From JAMHWF01 sp048500255 (GTDB taxonomy: Bacteria; Pseudomonadota; Gammaproteobacteria; Burkholderiales; Burkholderiaceae_C), in the NCBI GenBank assembly GCA_048500255.1, contig JASNYH010000001.1, positions 992,001 through 1,056,000 on the forward strand: DNA of 64,000 bases. Direction: 5' to 3'. The translations under genes were made by a program, and so were the position numbers. The first letter of the stretch is position 1, and every line of letters starts with the position of its first letter. Positions 8,801 through 15,603 of the stretch are shown here, piece after piece. Below the pieces are notes generated by a model. It was given only the letters and a program-made list of their open reading frames with translations. It searched no databases and was not told where the DNA came from.

Positions 8801-8810
8801 CGGAGATCAC
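5802..8810 (-). CDS. Transhydroxylase-family molybdopterin enzyme, catalytic (large) subunit
   Basis: A protein of about 1002 aa. The GTG at 8808-8810 is preferred because of a GGGAG site five bases upstream; an in-frame GTG at 8849 is also open. From about residue 145 the sequence follows the Pelobacter pyrogallol-phloroglucinol transhydroxylase large subunit closely (GGPMFVYVKD, SHHTWGNVGY, NPDSWEGW, FPGYADGG). With constant offset, the active-site residues I recall for that enzyme (His144, Asp174, molybdenum ligand Ser175, Tyr404) fall on His269, Asp299, Ser300 and Tyr530. The first roughly 140 residues are extra and look like an SCP2-type sterol-carrier fold. It likely hydroxylates or transhydroxylates a polyhydroxybenzene (pyrogallol, resorcinol or 3,5-dihydroxybenzoate type). 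The exact substrate is uncertain. Confidence 0.88.
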   Translation of the reverse strand: MISAETRFAIVLYGLAQTLRFMAKRHPSFARRLAERDLRAQVRTADDKVGRLYVLQGGRIESHRGVHARRDITVTVQNAAVGLNLFKLKVDHLERIEAIKNFQLLADGPDELMVWFMQTLGQVFTLGWEFGTDVGNGVRRYTSNTNGGPMFVYVKDDKILRVTPIEFGPDDAPTWSIKARGKTYTPPRQTSLAPHSMCSKSTVYSPSRLLYPMKRVDFDPDGERNCQNRGISGYERITWDEALDIVAKEIQRVKRDFGPGAIMCNHGSHHTWGNVGYYISAAYKFFNAIGTTKVMHNPDSWEGWYWGAMHHFGHSMRLGQTETYGLVEDLMKEAEMVVFWSADPEATSGSYSAYEGTPRRLWLKELGIEVVHIDPYFNHSAALLGGKWFAPKPGTDAAMAMAIAYQWIVDDTYDKHFVENRSVGFSPWRDYLLGKEDGIPKTPEWQEAETGVPARDVRALARRWASKKTYLGAGGWGNGHGGACRSATGIQWARALACLMAMQGMGKPGVNYGLMQWGTPIDLSFSFPGYADGGMSGDIEGTGLAISYYQRMPQLPSFNTPTQKVPRLRIPEAILEGKTEGYPWDGKTIEGQFQKFTYPKTGHATVQMLYKYGGASIGTMNDSNRYVKAYRTDKLPFVVNQSIWLEGEAKFADILLPACSSFERWDISEFGGTGGYALHGQTQMNHRVVLMQHKCIEPLGESKADYQIFTELAARLGLGTYFSEGMTDLDWVKRMFDASDLPKHISWTEFIKKGYFVVPPPPEERRDPPSLRWFYEGRKKDVPEPHPLPAEYTERFGEGLQTQSGKFEFECSSLKRFDPDDPERPPIVKYLPSWEGPRSEDYARYPLQLISPHSRFSYHTMCDGKDSSVNDIEEHRVLVDGYYYWVLRMNADDAAARGLALHDLVRVYNDRGAVVCAVRPTQRLPHGVVHAYESSAVYDPIGEPGYSVDRGGCVNQLTPKRSIAAKVTGTAANSCLVQVERWDGSGELRPVPAAARKEEATA

Positions 8811-8949
8811 TGCTGCTCCCGTGCAGGGTGGCGGGTCGTCGGGACGCACGCACGCCGGGCGGCGCCGGCGGCGCGGGTGAAGGGCACTGTAGGGATCGAC
8901 GCCGCAGCGCGGTGATGCCGAGTCGGGGCAGGGCGATCGCTTTGCGGCA

Positions 8950-10011
8950 TCACCGAACTCCGGCCTCGATCGTCGAGGCCTCGGTGCCCCAGGGGGCGAT
9001 CACCAGGCGCTGGCGCGCGCCGGCGAGCACGCGGCGGTAGGCCGCAGCGGCGTCGCCGATGGCATGCACCGACTCGGGCTCGACCTCGAACGCGCGCAGG
9101 CCGCCGCTGCTGAAGCCGGGCGCCAGCTGCTCGAGGATGCCGGCGCACGCCGTGCAGTCGAGCGCCAGTGAGTCGATGCCGTGATAGCTGTGCTGGCCGC
9201 GGTAGAAGGCGAAGATGTCGAACGGCACGGCGCGCTCGAGCGTGGCGATGAACACCTGCCGCCCGCGCAGCGCCAGCGACTTGTTGGCGGCGTCGAAGTA
9301 GGGGCTGCCCACCGTGTTGAACACGATGTCGGCGCCGCGCCCGTCGGTGAGCGCGCGCACGCGCTGGGCCACGTCCTCGCAGCTTGCGTCGATGACCGCG
9401 GCGAGCCGCGCCGGCACCTCCCCGGCCGCCTCGGCGCTGCGCACGACGGCGATCACGGCGGCGCCGCGGTGGCGCGCGATCTGCGCCGCGGCCTGGCCGA
9501 CGGCACCGTTGGCACCGCACACCACGACCGTGTCGCCCGGCCCCGGCAGGCCGGCGCGGCGCAGCCCCTCCCAGGCGGTCACGAACGGCACGCCGACGGC
9601 GCTTGCCTCGCACAGCGACAGCCCCGGCGGCAGTTCGCGCACGCTGGCCGCCGGCACGACGAGCCAGCCGGCGTGCGAGCCGTCGCGGCGGATGCCGAGA
9701 TCGCCGCCGCAGCCCCAGACGCGGCGCCCGCGCAGCGACTCGGGTCCGTCGACGACGATGCCGGCATAGTCGCGCCCCGGCGTGCGCGGCCACACGGCGT
9801 GCGGCATCGCGCCGAGCGCCGCCTTGGCATCGCTCGGGTTGACGCCGGCGGCACGCACCTCGATGACGGCCTCGCCGGCACGCGCGCGCGGCGGTGCCTG
9901 CGGCACGACGGCCGGCGCGAGCCGCGCCGCGTCGGCAGCGGGCGCCTCCACGCGCACGGCGCGTCCCGTCCTGCGCGACGAGGGCGCGTCGCTGCGTGCG
10001 TCTTCGGTCAT
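8950..10011 (-). CDS. MDR-family quinone oxidoreductase-like protein
   Basis: A 353-aa medium-chain dehydrogenase/reductase lacking the structural zinc cysteines, so closer to quinone oxidoreductase than to alcohol dehydrogenase. The GroES-like N-terminus (AAGVNPSDAK, PGRDYAGIV) is followed by a Rossmann fold (VVVCGANGAVGQAAAQIA). The ATG at 10009-10011 has AGGAGA nine bases upstream. It is divergent from a LysR gene with a shared promoter region. A cytoplasmic quinone oxidoreductase acting on hydroxyhydroquinone is reported, as I recall, for the Thauera 3,5-dihydroxybenzoate cluster. A similar role here is inferred from the neighbours. Confidence 0.85.
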   Translation of the reverse strand: MTEDARSDAPSSRRTGRAVRVEAPAADAARLAPAVVPQAPPRARAGEAVIEVRAAGVNPSDAKAALGAMPHAVWPRTPGRDYAGIVVDGPESLRGRRVWGCGGDLGIRRDGSHAGWLVVPAASVRELPPGLSLCEASAVGVPFVTAWEGLRRAGLPGPGDTVVVCGANGAVGQAAAQIARHRGAAVIAVVRSAEAAGEVPARLAAVIDASCEDVAQRVRALTDGRGADIVFNTVGSPYFDAANKSLALRGRQVFIATLERAVPFDIFAFYRGQHSYHGIDSLALDCTACAGILEQLAPGFSSGGLRAFEVEPESVHAIGDAAAAYRRVLAGARQRLVIAPWGTEASTIEAGVR

Positions 10012-10113
10012 CGTGCGTCTCCTGGCAGTTCGCGCGTCGGGAGCGTCGTCGCGTCGCAGCAGCGCGCGCGACACCGATCGCCCCGGGGCCCGTGATGGTT
10101 GTTCGGGTGTTGC

Positions 10114-10184
10114 GCGGCAGTCTAGGAACGGCGGGCGCGCGCTTGGAGATGTCGGCTTCGCACAGGCGATACCCGCTCGTTATC
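10114..10184. promoter_or_regulatory. LysR1/MDR divergent promoter region with T-N11-A box
   Basis: The 205-bp gap between the MDR gene and the LysR gene carries a near palindrome GATACC-CGCTC-GTTATC (10168-10184) containing the LysR-type T-N11-A core (T10170, A10182). The block AGTCTAGGAACGGCG around 10120-10134 recurs almost unchanged in the gap upstream of the second LysR gene (17529-17544). On the minus strand it gives TAGACT, a possible -10 for the leftward gene. Conservation between two otherwise unlike intergenic regions supports regulatory function; the protein that binds is inferred. Confidence 0.6.
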
Positions 10185-10216
10185 ATTCGCTCCCCGCCGA
10201 AGCCGCCCTCGCCCCG

Positions 10217-11125
10217 ATGAAGCTGTCCGCGCTCAAGGCATTCGTCGTCGCCATCGACGAGGGCAGCCTGCGCGCGGCGGCGCGGCGGCTGAACATGTCG
10301 CAGCCGGCGCTGACGAAGACGGTGCGCGAGCTCGAGCGCGAGCTGGCGACCTCGCTGCTCGCGCGCTCGACGACGGGTGTCGTCGCCACGGCGCAGGGCA
10401 AGGTGCTCTACGAAAGCGCCTGCTCGACGCAGCGCGAGCTCGAACGCGCCGTCGACCAGATCCGCCAGCTCGGCGGGCGCATGGTCGGCGAGCTCAACGT
10501 CGCCGCCGTGCCGCTCGTCGTGATGCTGCTGATCCCGGAGGCGCTGCGCACCTTCGGGCGCGAGTTCCCCGAGATCCAGTTGCGCATCAGCGAGGAGCTC
10601 TACATCGAGCAGCTCAGCCGCCTGCGCAAGGGCGAGGTCGACGTGGCGATCGGGCCGCTGCCCGAGAACCTGCCGCACGGCGACGTCGCCATCGAGCCGC
10701 TGATGCCGGTGTCGATGGCGATCGTCGTGCGCCGCGGCCACCCGCTCGAGCGCGCGCGCTCGCTCGCCGACCTGAAGGAGGCGCGCTGGGTGTTCACCGG
10801 CGCCGCCTCCGACGCCGGCTATGCGCGCAAGCTGTTTGAGCGCCACGGCCTGCCCGCGCCGCGCACCGGCGCGCTCGTCAACTCGACGCTCGGCCTGGTG
10901 TCGATCGTCGCCAGCGGCGACTTCGTCGGCCTGCTGCCGCAGCCGATCGCGGCGCACCCGGCGGCGGCTTCGTTCCTGAGCATCGTGCCCAACCGCGAAG
11001 GCCCGCTCGAGGCGACGATCGCCGCGATGGCCAAGCCCGACGCCATGCTCAAGCCGGCGACGCGCCACTTCATCGCGCACCTGCACCGCGCCGCGAACCA
11101 GCTGATGAGGCCGTCCGAAAGCTGA
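10217..11125 (+). CDS. LysR-type transcriptional regulator (paralogue 1)
   Basis: A 302-aa LysR regulator. The N-terminal winged helix-turn-helix (residues 1-60, with GSLRAAARRLNMSQPALTK) is followed by the periplasmic-binding-protein-like effector domain (from about 90). The ATG at 10217 lies 32 bp after a T-N11-A palindrome, which suggests autoregulation. It is very similar along its whole length to the LysR encoded at 17607-18518 (shared ARSTTGVVATAQG, LNVAAVP/LTIGAVP, VNSTLGL segments). It probably controls the divergent MDR gene and perhaps the transhydroxylase operon behind it. The effector is likely an aromatic acid or phenol; this is inferred. Confidence 0.92.
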   Translation: MKLSALKAFVVAIDEGSLRAAARRLNMSQPALTKTVRELERELATSLLARSTTGVVATAQGKVLYESACSTQRELERAVDQIRQLGGRMVGELNVAAVPLVVMLLIPEALRTFGREFPEIQLRISEELYIEQLSRLRKGEVDVAIGPLPENLPHGDVAIEPLMPVSMAIVVRRGHPLERARSLADLKEARWVFTGAASDAGYARKLFERHGLPAPRTGALVNSTLGLVSIVASGDFVGLLPQPIAAHPAAASFLSIVPNREGPLEATIAAMAKPDAMLKPATRHFIAHLHRAANQLMRPSES

Positions 11126-11182
11126 CGCGCCCAGCGCCCTCGCGCGCATCGATGCATGAACACGATCGCGAGATGCGCGAAA

Positions 11183-11203
11183 GGCATCGCACGCGGCGAT
11201 GCC
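11183..11203 (+). terminator. Candidate hairpin terminator after LysR1
   Basis: A perfect 8-bp stem GGCATCGC / GCGATGCC with a 5-nt loop lies 57 bp after the LysR stop and is followed by a pyrimidine-rich stretch CTCTTCCTATC. There is no true U-tract, so terminator function is tentative. Confidence 0.4.
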
Positions 11204-11276
11204 CTCTTCCTATCATCGATGTGCCAGTAGTGTGCGTCGGCATTCGTGCGCCGACTTCTCAGGAGACTGTTCCCCC

Positions 11277-12275
11277 ATGACTTCGATTTCGTCGAGCCGG
11301 CGTGCCGTGCTCAAGCGTGGCGCCGCGGCGTCGCTCGCCCTGTTGTCCCCCCTCGCCGGCCGTGCGCAGTCCGACTTCCCGTCCAAGCCGGTGCGCCTGA
11401 TCACCGCCTTCCCGCCGGGCAGCGGCCCCGACGCCGCGCTGCGGCTGGTCGCCGACGGGCTCGGCAAGCTGTGGAAGCAGCAGGTCCTCGTCGACAACAA
11501 GCCCGGCGGCGCCGGCTTCATCGCGATCGACGCCTTCCGCCAGGGCGCACCCGACGGCCACACACTGCTGCAGCTCGACAGCAACCACCTGACGACGCAC
11601 CCCCACACCTACGCCAAGCTGCCCTACGACCCGCAGCGCGACCTCGAGCCGGTGCGCGCGCTGCTGCGCAACTACTTCTTCGTCGCCGTGTCGTCGGCGA
11701 GCCCGTACCAGACGCTCGAGGACCTGGTGGCCGCCGCCAGGAAGGCGCCCGGCAAGCTCAACTACGGCTCGTGGTTCGTCGGCAGCCCGGGTCACCTCGG
11801 CGCGCTGGTGCTGCAATCGCAGCGCGGCATCGAGATGACGCACGTGCCCTACAAGGAGATGACGCAGCTCTACGCCGCCGTCGCCGCGCGCGAGGTCGAC
11901 TGGGCGCTCGGCAGCGCTGGCAGCGCCGGTCCGCTGGTCAAGGCCGGGCGGCTGCGCTTTCTCGCCTTCACCGGGCCGCAGCGCCTCGAGACCTATCCGC
12001 AGGTGCCGTCGGTGGCCGAGAACGCAGCCAGCAAGGCCTACGACGTGAGCGCGTGGACGGGCCTGTTCGCGCCGCGCGGCACGCCGCTGGCGCTGCGCAA
12101 CCGCATCGCGGCCGACATCTCGAGCGTGCTCGCCACGCCCCTGGCCGCCGAGCGCTATCGCGACTGGGGCTACAACCAGTTCGACGTCGCGACCGAGGCC
12201 TATGCGCAAGTCATCGCGCGCGAGACGACCAGCTGGGCCGACTTGATCCGCAAGGCCGGCCTGCGTCTCGACTGA
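11277..12275 (+). CDS. Tripartite tricarboxylate transporter substrate-binding protein (Bug family), Tat signal
   Basis: A 332-aa periplasmic receptor. An AGGAGA site precedes the ATG. The N-terminus has a twin-arginine-type signal (SSRRAVLKRGAAASLALLS) ending near GRAQ. The mature protein starts with the family pattern FPSKPVRLITAFPPGSGPD and contains VDNKPGGAGFIA and the NYGSW/HVPYKEM segments of Bug receptors. These bind carboxylates or aromatic acids and deliver them to TctAB permeases. No TctA or TctB is encoded in the window, so it is an orphan receptor, as is common in Burkholderiales. Ligand unknown. Confidence 0.9.
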   Translation: MTSISSSRRAVLKRGAAASLALLSPLAGRAQSDFPSKPVRLITAFPPGSGPDAALRLVADGLGKLWKQQVLVDNKPGGAGFIAIDAFRQGAPDGHTLLQLDSNHLTTHPHTYAKLPYDPQRDLEPVRALLRNYFFVAVSSASPYQTLEDLVAAARKAPGKLNYGSWFVGSPGHLGALVLQSQRGIEMTHVPYKEMTQLYAAVAAREVDWALGSAGSAGPLVKAGRLRFLAFTGPQRLETYPQVPSVAENAASKAYDVSAWTGLFAPRGTPLALRNRIAADISSVLATPLAAERYRDWGYNQFDVATEAYAQVIARETTSWADLIRKAGLRLD

Positions 12276-12329
12276 TCCCGCGCCGACGTGCCACCGCGGC
12301 GCCGCGCCCGTCGCCCGCCACGCCTTCCC

Positions 12330-12374
12330 GCCGCCATGTCTCTCGCTGCCATGACTCTCGCCGCCATGTCCGTG
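12330..12374 (+). repeat. Three tandem 15-bp units carrying in-frame ATGs
   Basis: Three consecutive 15-bp units of the form gcYgccATGwCYcTS run in the reading frame of the nitroreductase gene. They give Ala-Ala-Met-Ser/Thr-Leu repeats and three possible ATG starts, none with a Shine-Dalgarno sequence. The repeat looks like replication slippage at the 5' end of the gene. Confidence 0.6.
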
Positions 12375-13052
12375 GCGGACTCGTCGCTCGCTCCCCTCGC
12401 GGTGCAGGCCGGTTGCGCCGCCGATGCGGCCCACCCCGCGCAGGCGACGCGCGCCGCCCCGGCGCCCGTCGACGATGGTGCTCTCGCGTTGAGCGACGCC
12501 GTGCTCGAGCACCTGGCGCAGCGCTATTCGCTCGGGCCGAAGCACCTCGCGCATCCGGCGCCGACGCGCGCGCAGCTGCTGCAGGCGGCCGCGCTGGCGC
12601 TGCGCGCGCCCGACCACGGCGGGCTGCGGCCGTTTCGCTTCGTCGTCGTCGGCGACGCGCAGCGCGAGCGGCTGGGCGAGCTGTTCGCCGCGCACGCGGC
12701 GCGCTGCATCGGCGACGCCGACGCCGTCGAGCGCGCGCGCTGCCGTGCGTGGAACGGGCCGGCGCTCGTCGCGCTCGTCGCACGCATCCGCGCCGGCCAC
12801 GACGACGTGCCCGCCGTCGAGCAGCTGCTGAGCACGGGCGCCGCCTTGATGAACTTTCTCAACGCGCTGCACCTCATGGGCTACGGCGCCAAGACGCTCA
12901 GCGGCACGTCGATCCACGACCGCGGGCTGCAGCGCGCGTTCTGCGCGCCCGGCGAGACGCTGCTGGCCTGGATCGTCGCCGGCACGCCCACGCGCGCGCC
13001 GCGCGCGCGCTACGCCGACGACGCGAGCGGCGTGCTGGGCGACTGGCAGTAG
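12336..13052 (+). CDS. Nitroreductase family protein
   Basis: A flavin-dependent NAD(P)H oxidoreductase of the YdjA-like nitroreductase group. The family fold begins near DAVLEHLAQRYS and includes ALRAPDHGGLRPFRF, the FMN-binding arginine region. A TGAALMNFLNALHLMGYGA helix and a C-terminal AWIVAGTPT strand follow. The start is uncertain: ATGs at 12336, 12351 and 12366 lie in a tandem repeat, and the first roughly 60 residues are low complexity. The gene is 60 bp after the Bug gene and converges with the dioxygenase gene (13-bp gap). Reduction of a quinone or nitro compound is typical of the family; the substrate is unknown. Confidence 0.75.
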   Translation: MSLAAMTLAAMSVADSSLAPLAVQAGCAADAAHPAQATRAAPAPVDDGALALSDAVLEHLAQRYSLGPKHLAHPAPTRAQLLQAAALALRAPDHGGLRPFRFVVVGDAQRERLGELFAAHAARCIGDADAVERARCRAWNGPALVALVARIRAGHDDVPAVEQLLSTGAALMNFLNALHLMGYGAKTLSGTSIHDRGLQRAFCAPGETLLAWIVAGTPTRAPRARYADDASGVLGDWQ

Positions 13053-13065
13053 GCCGGCCGCTGGG

Positions 13066-14400
13066 TCAGCCCTTCGGCGCCGCGTCCCAGGCCGGCACAC
13101 CGGCCTCCTTGCCGGCCACCGAGTACAGCGCATTCGGCGCATTGCGCGTCTTCTGGAACGCTTCGAGCGACTCGCCGCGCATCGCGGCGTAGATGTGGAG
13201 GTTCGACACGCCGATCACGGCGCCGAGCTTCTCGAGCATGAAGAAGATGACGCCGTAGTGGATCAGCCCTCGCCAGTCGCGGCGCCGCACCAGATCGCGC
13301 TCGGTGTCGCTGAGGCCGGCCTCGCGCATGCACGCCGCCTCGTCGTCGAGAAAGCGCCGGCGCTGCAGCGGCACGATCAGCCCGTGCAGGAAGCGGTTGA
13401 GCCGGTAGGCCCCGACGCTGCGCTCGAGCGTGAACGGATAGGTGCCGGCCAGCGCCTCGGCGCCGGCGAGCTGCTCGCCGACGTGCGCGCGCTGACGCGC
13501 GGCCTGCGACGCCGGCACCGACTGCGGCTGATCGAGCGGCTCGTAGATCGCCGTCGCGATGCCCGTCATCGACGGCAGGTAGTAGCTGCGGTGCAGGCAC
13601 TTCACCTGCGCGGCCAGCGCGCCGCGCATCACCAGCCACATGATGACCTCGGCGCCCTCGAGGCCGCCGAGCGTCGCGTATTCGGCGTGTGTCATGCCGG
13701 CGAGCTGTTCGGGGTCGCGCTCGAAGAGATCGAGGAACTGCCGGTCCCACTCGGGATTGTTGAAGCCGGCGCGCTCGCCGTGCACCTGGTGCGACAGCCC
13801 GCCGGTGGCGACGATGGCGACCTTCGTCTCCTCGGGCCAGCTCTCGATCGCGCGGCGCAGCGCCTGGCCGAGCCTGTAGCAGCGGCGCGCCGTCGGGATC
13901 GGAAACTGCAACACGCCGACCTGCAGCGGCACGAGCCGCAGCGGCCACGCCGCGCCGTCGGCCGCCGCCGGCGCCGCCACGGCGGCGTCGTGCGGGCACA
14001 TCACCGACAGCGGCGAGAAGCAGCCGTGGTCGAGCGGCTTGTCCTGGAAGAACGACAGGTCGAACTCGTCGGCCATCAGCGAGCGGCCGATGTGCGCGGC
14101 CAGCGCCGGGTGGCCGGCGACCGGCGGCAGGTCGCGCGCGCCGCCGCCCTCGTCGGCGACCTCCCAGCGCTCGCCGACGCCCAGCGCGAAGGCCGAGTAG
14201 TGATCGAAGAAGAACGACGTGACGTGATCGTTGTAGATCATCAGCAGCACGTCGGGCCGCCGGTCGGCGATCCACTGCTGCACCGGCGCGAAGCCTTCGA
14301 AGATGGGCGCCCACACCGGGTCGTCGCGCTTGTCGCGGTCGACGGCGAAGCCGATGGTGGGCGTGTGCGAGGCGGCGATGCCGCCGACGATCGTGGCCAT
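13066..14400 (-). CDS. Gallate dioxygenase-type extradiol dioxygenase (fused LigB-LigA)
   Basis: A 444-aa protein with a class III extradiol catalytic domain (about 1-310) and a LigA-like helical domain (about 325-430), the layout of gallate dioxygenases GalA and DesB. The Fe(II) ligands of DesB are conserved at His12 (ASHTPTIG), His59 (YNDHVTSFFFDHY) and Glu251 (GAEVIMW). The catalytic histidines correspond to His125 (LDHG) and His204 (GGLSHQ). It would open gallate (or protocatechuate) with oxygen to 4-oxalomesaconate. The ATG at 14398-14400 gives the usual N-terminus. It lies between the TRAP operon and the nitroreductase gene. An 11-residue Ala/Gly insertion after residue 137 is unusual. 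Confidence 0.88.
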   Translation of the reverse strand: MATIVGGIAASHTPTIGFAVDRDKRDDPVWAPIFEGFAPVQQWIADRRPDVLLMIYNDHVTSFFFDHYSAFALGVGERWEVADEGGGARDLPPVAGHPALAAHIGRSLMADEFDLSFFQDKPLDHGCFSPLSVMCPHDAAVAAPAAADGAAWPLRLVPLQVGVLQFPIPTARRCYRLGQALRRAIESWPEETKVAIVATGGLSHQVHGERAGFNNPEWDRQFLDLFERDPEQLAGMTHAEYATLGGLEGAEVIMWLVMRGALAAQVKCLHRSYYLPSMTGIATAIYEPLDQPQSVPASQAARQRAHVGEQLAGAEALAGTYPFTLERSVGAYRLNRFLHGLIVPLQRRRFLDDEAACMREAGLSDTERDLVRRRDWRGLIHYGVIFFMLEKLGAVIGVSNLHIYAAMRGESLEAFQKTRNAPNALYSVAGKEAGVPAWDAAPKG

Positions 14401-14485
14401 GTCGGGACCGTCCTCGTGAGATGGCGGCGCCGCGCGCACGCCGAGGGCGCGCGGCGGCGGCACGCGGGCCGGACCCACGCGCCCG

Positions 14486-14510
14486 GCGGCGGCCGTCGTG
14501 CGGCCGCCGC
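14486..14510 (-). terminator. GC-rich hairpin after the TRAP operon
   Basis: A perfect 10-bp stem GCGGCGGCCG / CGGCCGCCGC with the loop TCGTG lies 15 bp downstream of the dctP stop in the leftward direction. There is no U-tract, so it may be an intrinsic-like terminator of a high-GC genome or a 3'-end stabiliser. It separates the TRAP operon from the dioxygenase gene. Confidence 0.45.
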
Positions 14511-14524
14511 GCGGGACTCGCGCC

Positions 14525-15556
14525 TTACTTGCTGGTGGCGTGCTTGGCGATCAGCGCCTTGGCGTCCTGGACCATCTTGGCGCCGTTCAGGCCCTTGCCT
14601 TCCATCTCCTTGGCCCAGTCGGCGGCGAGCTTGTCGCCCAGCTTCTTCCACGTTGCGATCTCCGACGCCGGAATCACGTTCGTCGTGTTCTTGGTCGTGA
14701 GCTTCTTGCCCTCGGTGTCGCCCTGCAGGAACGCCTTGCCGGCCATCGCCGACGCCGCGATGCCGCTGTTGGCGTCGATCACCTTCTTGAGGTCGGCGGG
14801 CAGCGACTCGTACTTGGCCTTGTTCATCGCCCAGATGAAGGTCGAGGTGTAGAACGCCGGCTCCGAGGGGTCGGTCTCGGAGTGGTACTTGACCAGTTCC
14901 TGGATCTTGACCGCGGGCACCACCTCGTAGGGCACGACGGCGCCGTCGATCACGCCCTTGGACAGCGCGTCGCCGACCTGCGGCACGGGCATGCCCACCG
15001 GCGTGGCGCCGAGCATGGCGATGAACTTGTTGGTCATGCGCGTGGGCGCGCGCAGCTTGAGGCCGCGCAGGTCGGCCATCGTCTTCACCGGCTTGTTCGT
15101 CATGTGGAACACGCCGTCGCCGTGCACGTGCGTGACGAGCAGCTTGACGTCCTTGAACTCGTTCTGGCCGTGGATCTGCGTGTACTCCCACAGCGCCTTG
15201 CTGGTCGCCTCGGGGTTCTGCATCATGAACGGCAGCTCGAACGCCTCCATGCTGGGGAAGCGGCCGGCCGTGTATCCGGGCAGCGTCCACACGATGTCGG
15301 CGACGCCGTCGCGCACCTGGTCGAACAGCTGCGGCGGCGTGCCGCCGAGCTGCATCGTCGTGTACATCTGGCACTTGATGCGGTTGTTCGACTCCTTGGC
15401 GACCTTGTCGCACCACGGCTGGATGAACAGCGTGTGCGCGAACGAACTCGCGGGCAGGAAGTGATGCACCTTGAGCGTGACCTCCTGGGCCTGCGCCGGG
15501 GCCGCGACGGCGGCTGCGACCAGGCCGACGACGGCGAGTGCGGAACGAAGCTTCAT
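14525..15556 (-). CDS. dctP: TRAP transporter substrate-binding protein (DctP family)
   Basis: A 343-aa periplasmic solute receptor. A Sec signal peptide (MKLRSALAVVGLVAAAVAAP, cleaved after AQAQ) precedes the DctP domain. The family segments KGVIDGAVVPYEV and LRGLKLRAPT, with the conserved arginine that binds substrate carboxylate, are visible. It is the promoter-distal gene of a DctQ-DctM-DctP operon. The surrounding aromatic genes suggest uptake of an aromatic or polyhydroxy acid. A TRAP system is required for 3,5-dihydroxybenzoate use in Thauera, as I recall. The actual ligand is not determined by the sequence. Confidence 0.9.
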   Translation of the reverse strand: MKLRSALAVVGLVAAAVAAPAQAQEVTLKVHHFLPASSFAHTLFIQPWCDKVAKESNNRIKCQMYTTMQLGGTPPQLFDQVRDGVADIVWTLPGYTAGRFPSMEAFELPFMMQNPEATSKALWEYTQIHGQNEFKDVKLLVTHVHGDGVFHMTNKPVKTMADLRGLKLRAPTRMTNKFIAMLGATPVGMPVPQVGDALSKGVIDGAVVPYEVVPAVKIQELVKYHSETDPSEPAFYTSTFIWAMNKAKYESLPADLKKVIDANSGIAASAMAGKAFLQGDTEGKKLTTKNTTNVIPASEIATWKKLGDKLAADWAKEMEGKGLNGAKMVQDAKALIAKHATSK

Positions 15557-15603
15557 GGACAGCGTCTCCTTCGGGGTTGTCGGGACTGAGCGCCCCGGGG
15601 TGG

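Noticed and set aside
6021..8915. A 964-codon open frame on the plus strand opposite the transhydroxylase large-subunit gene
   Set aside because: It is the antisense shadow of a conserved high-GC gene; its translation is Arg/Ala/His-rich low complexity and matches no family, whereas the minus strand carries the active-site motifs.
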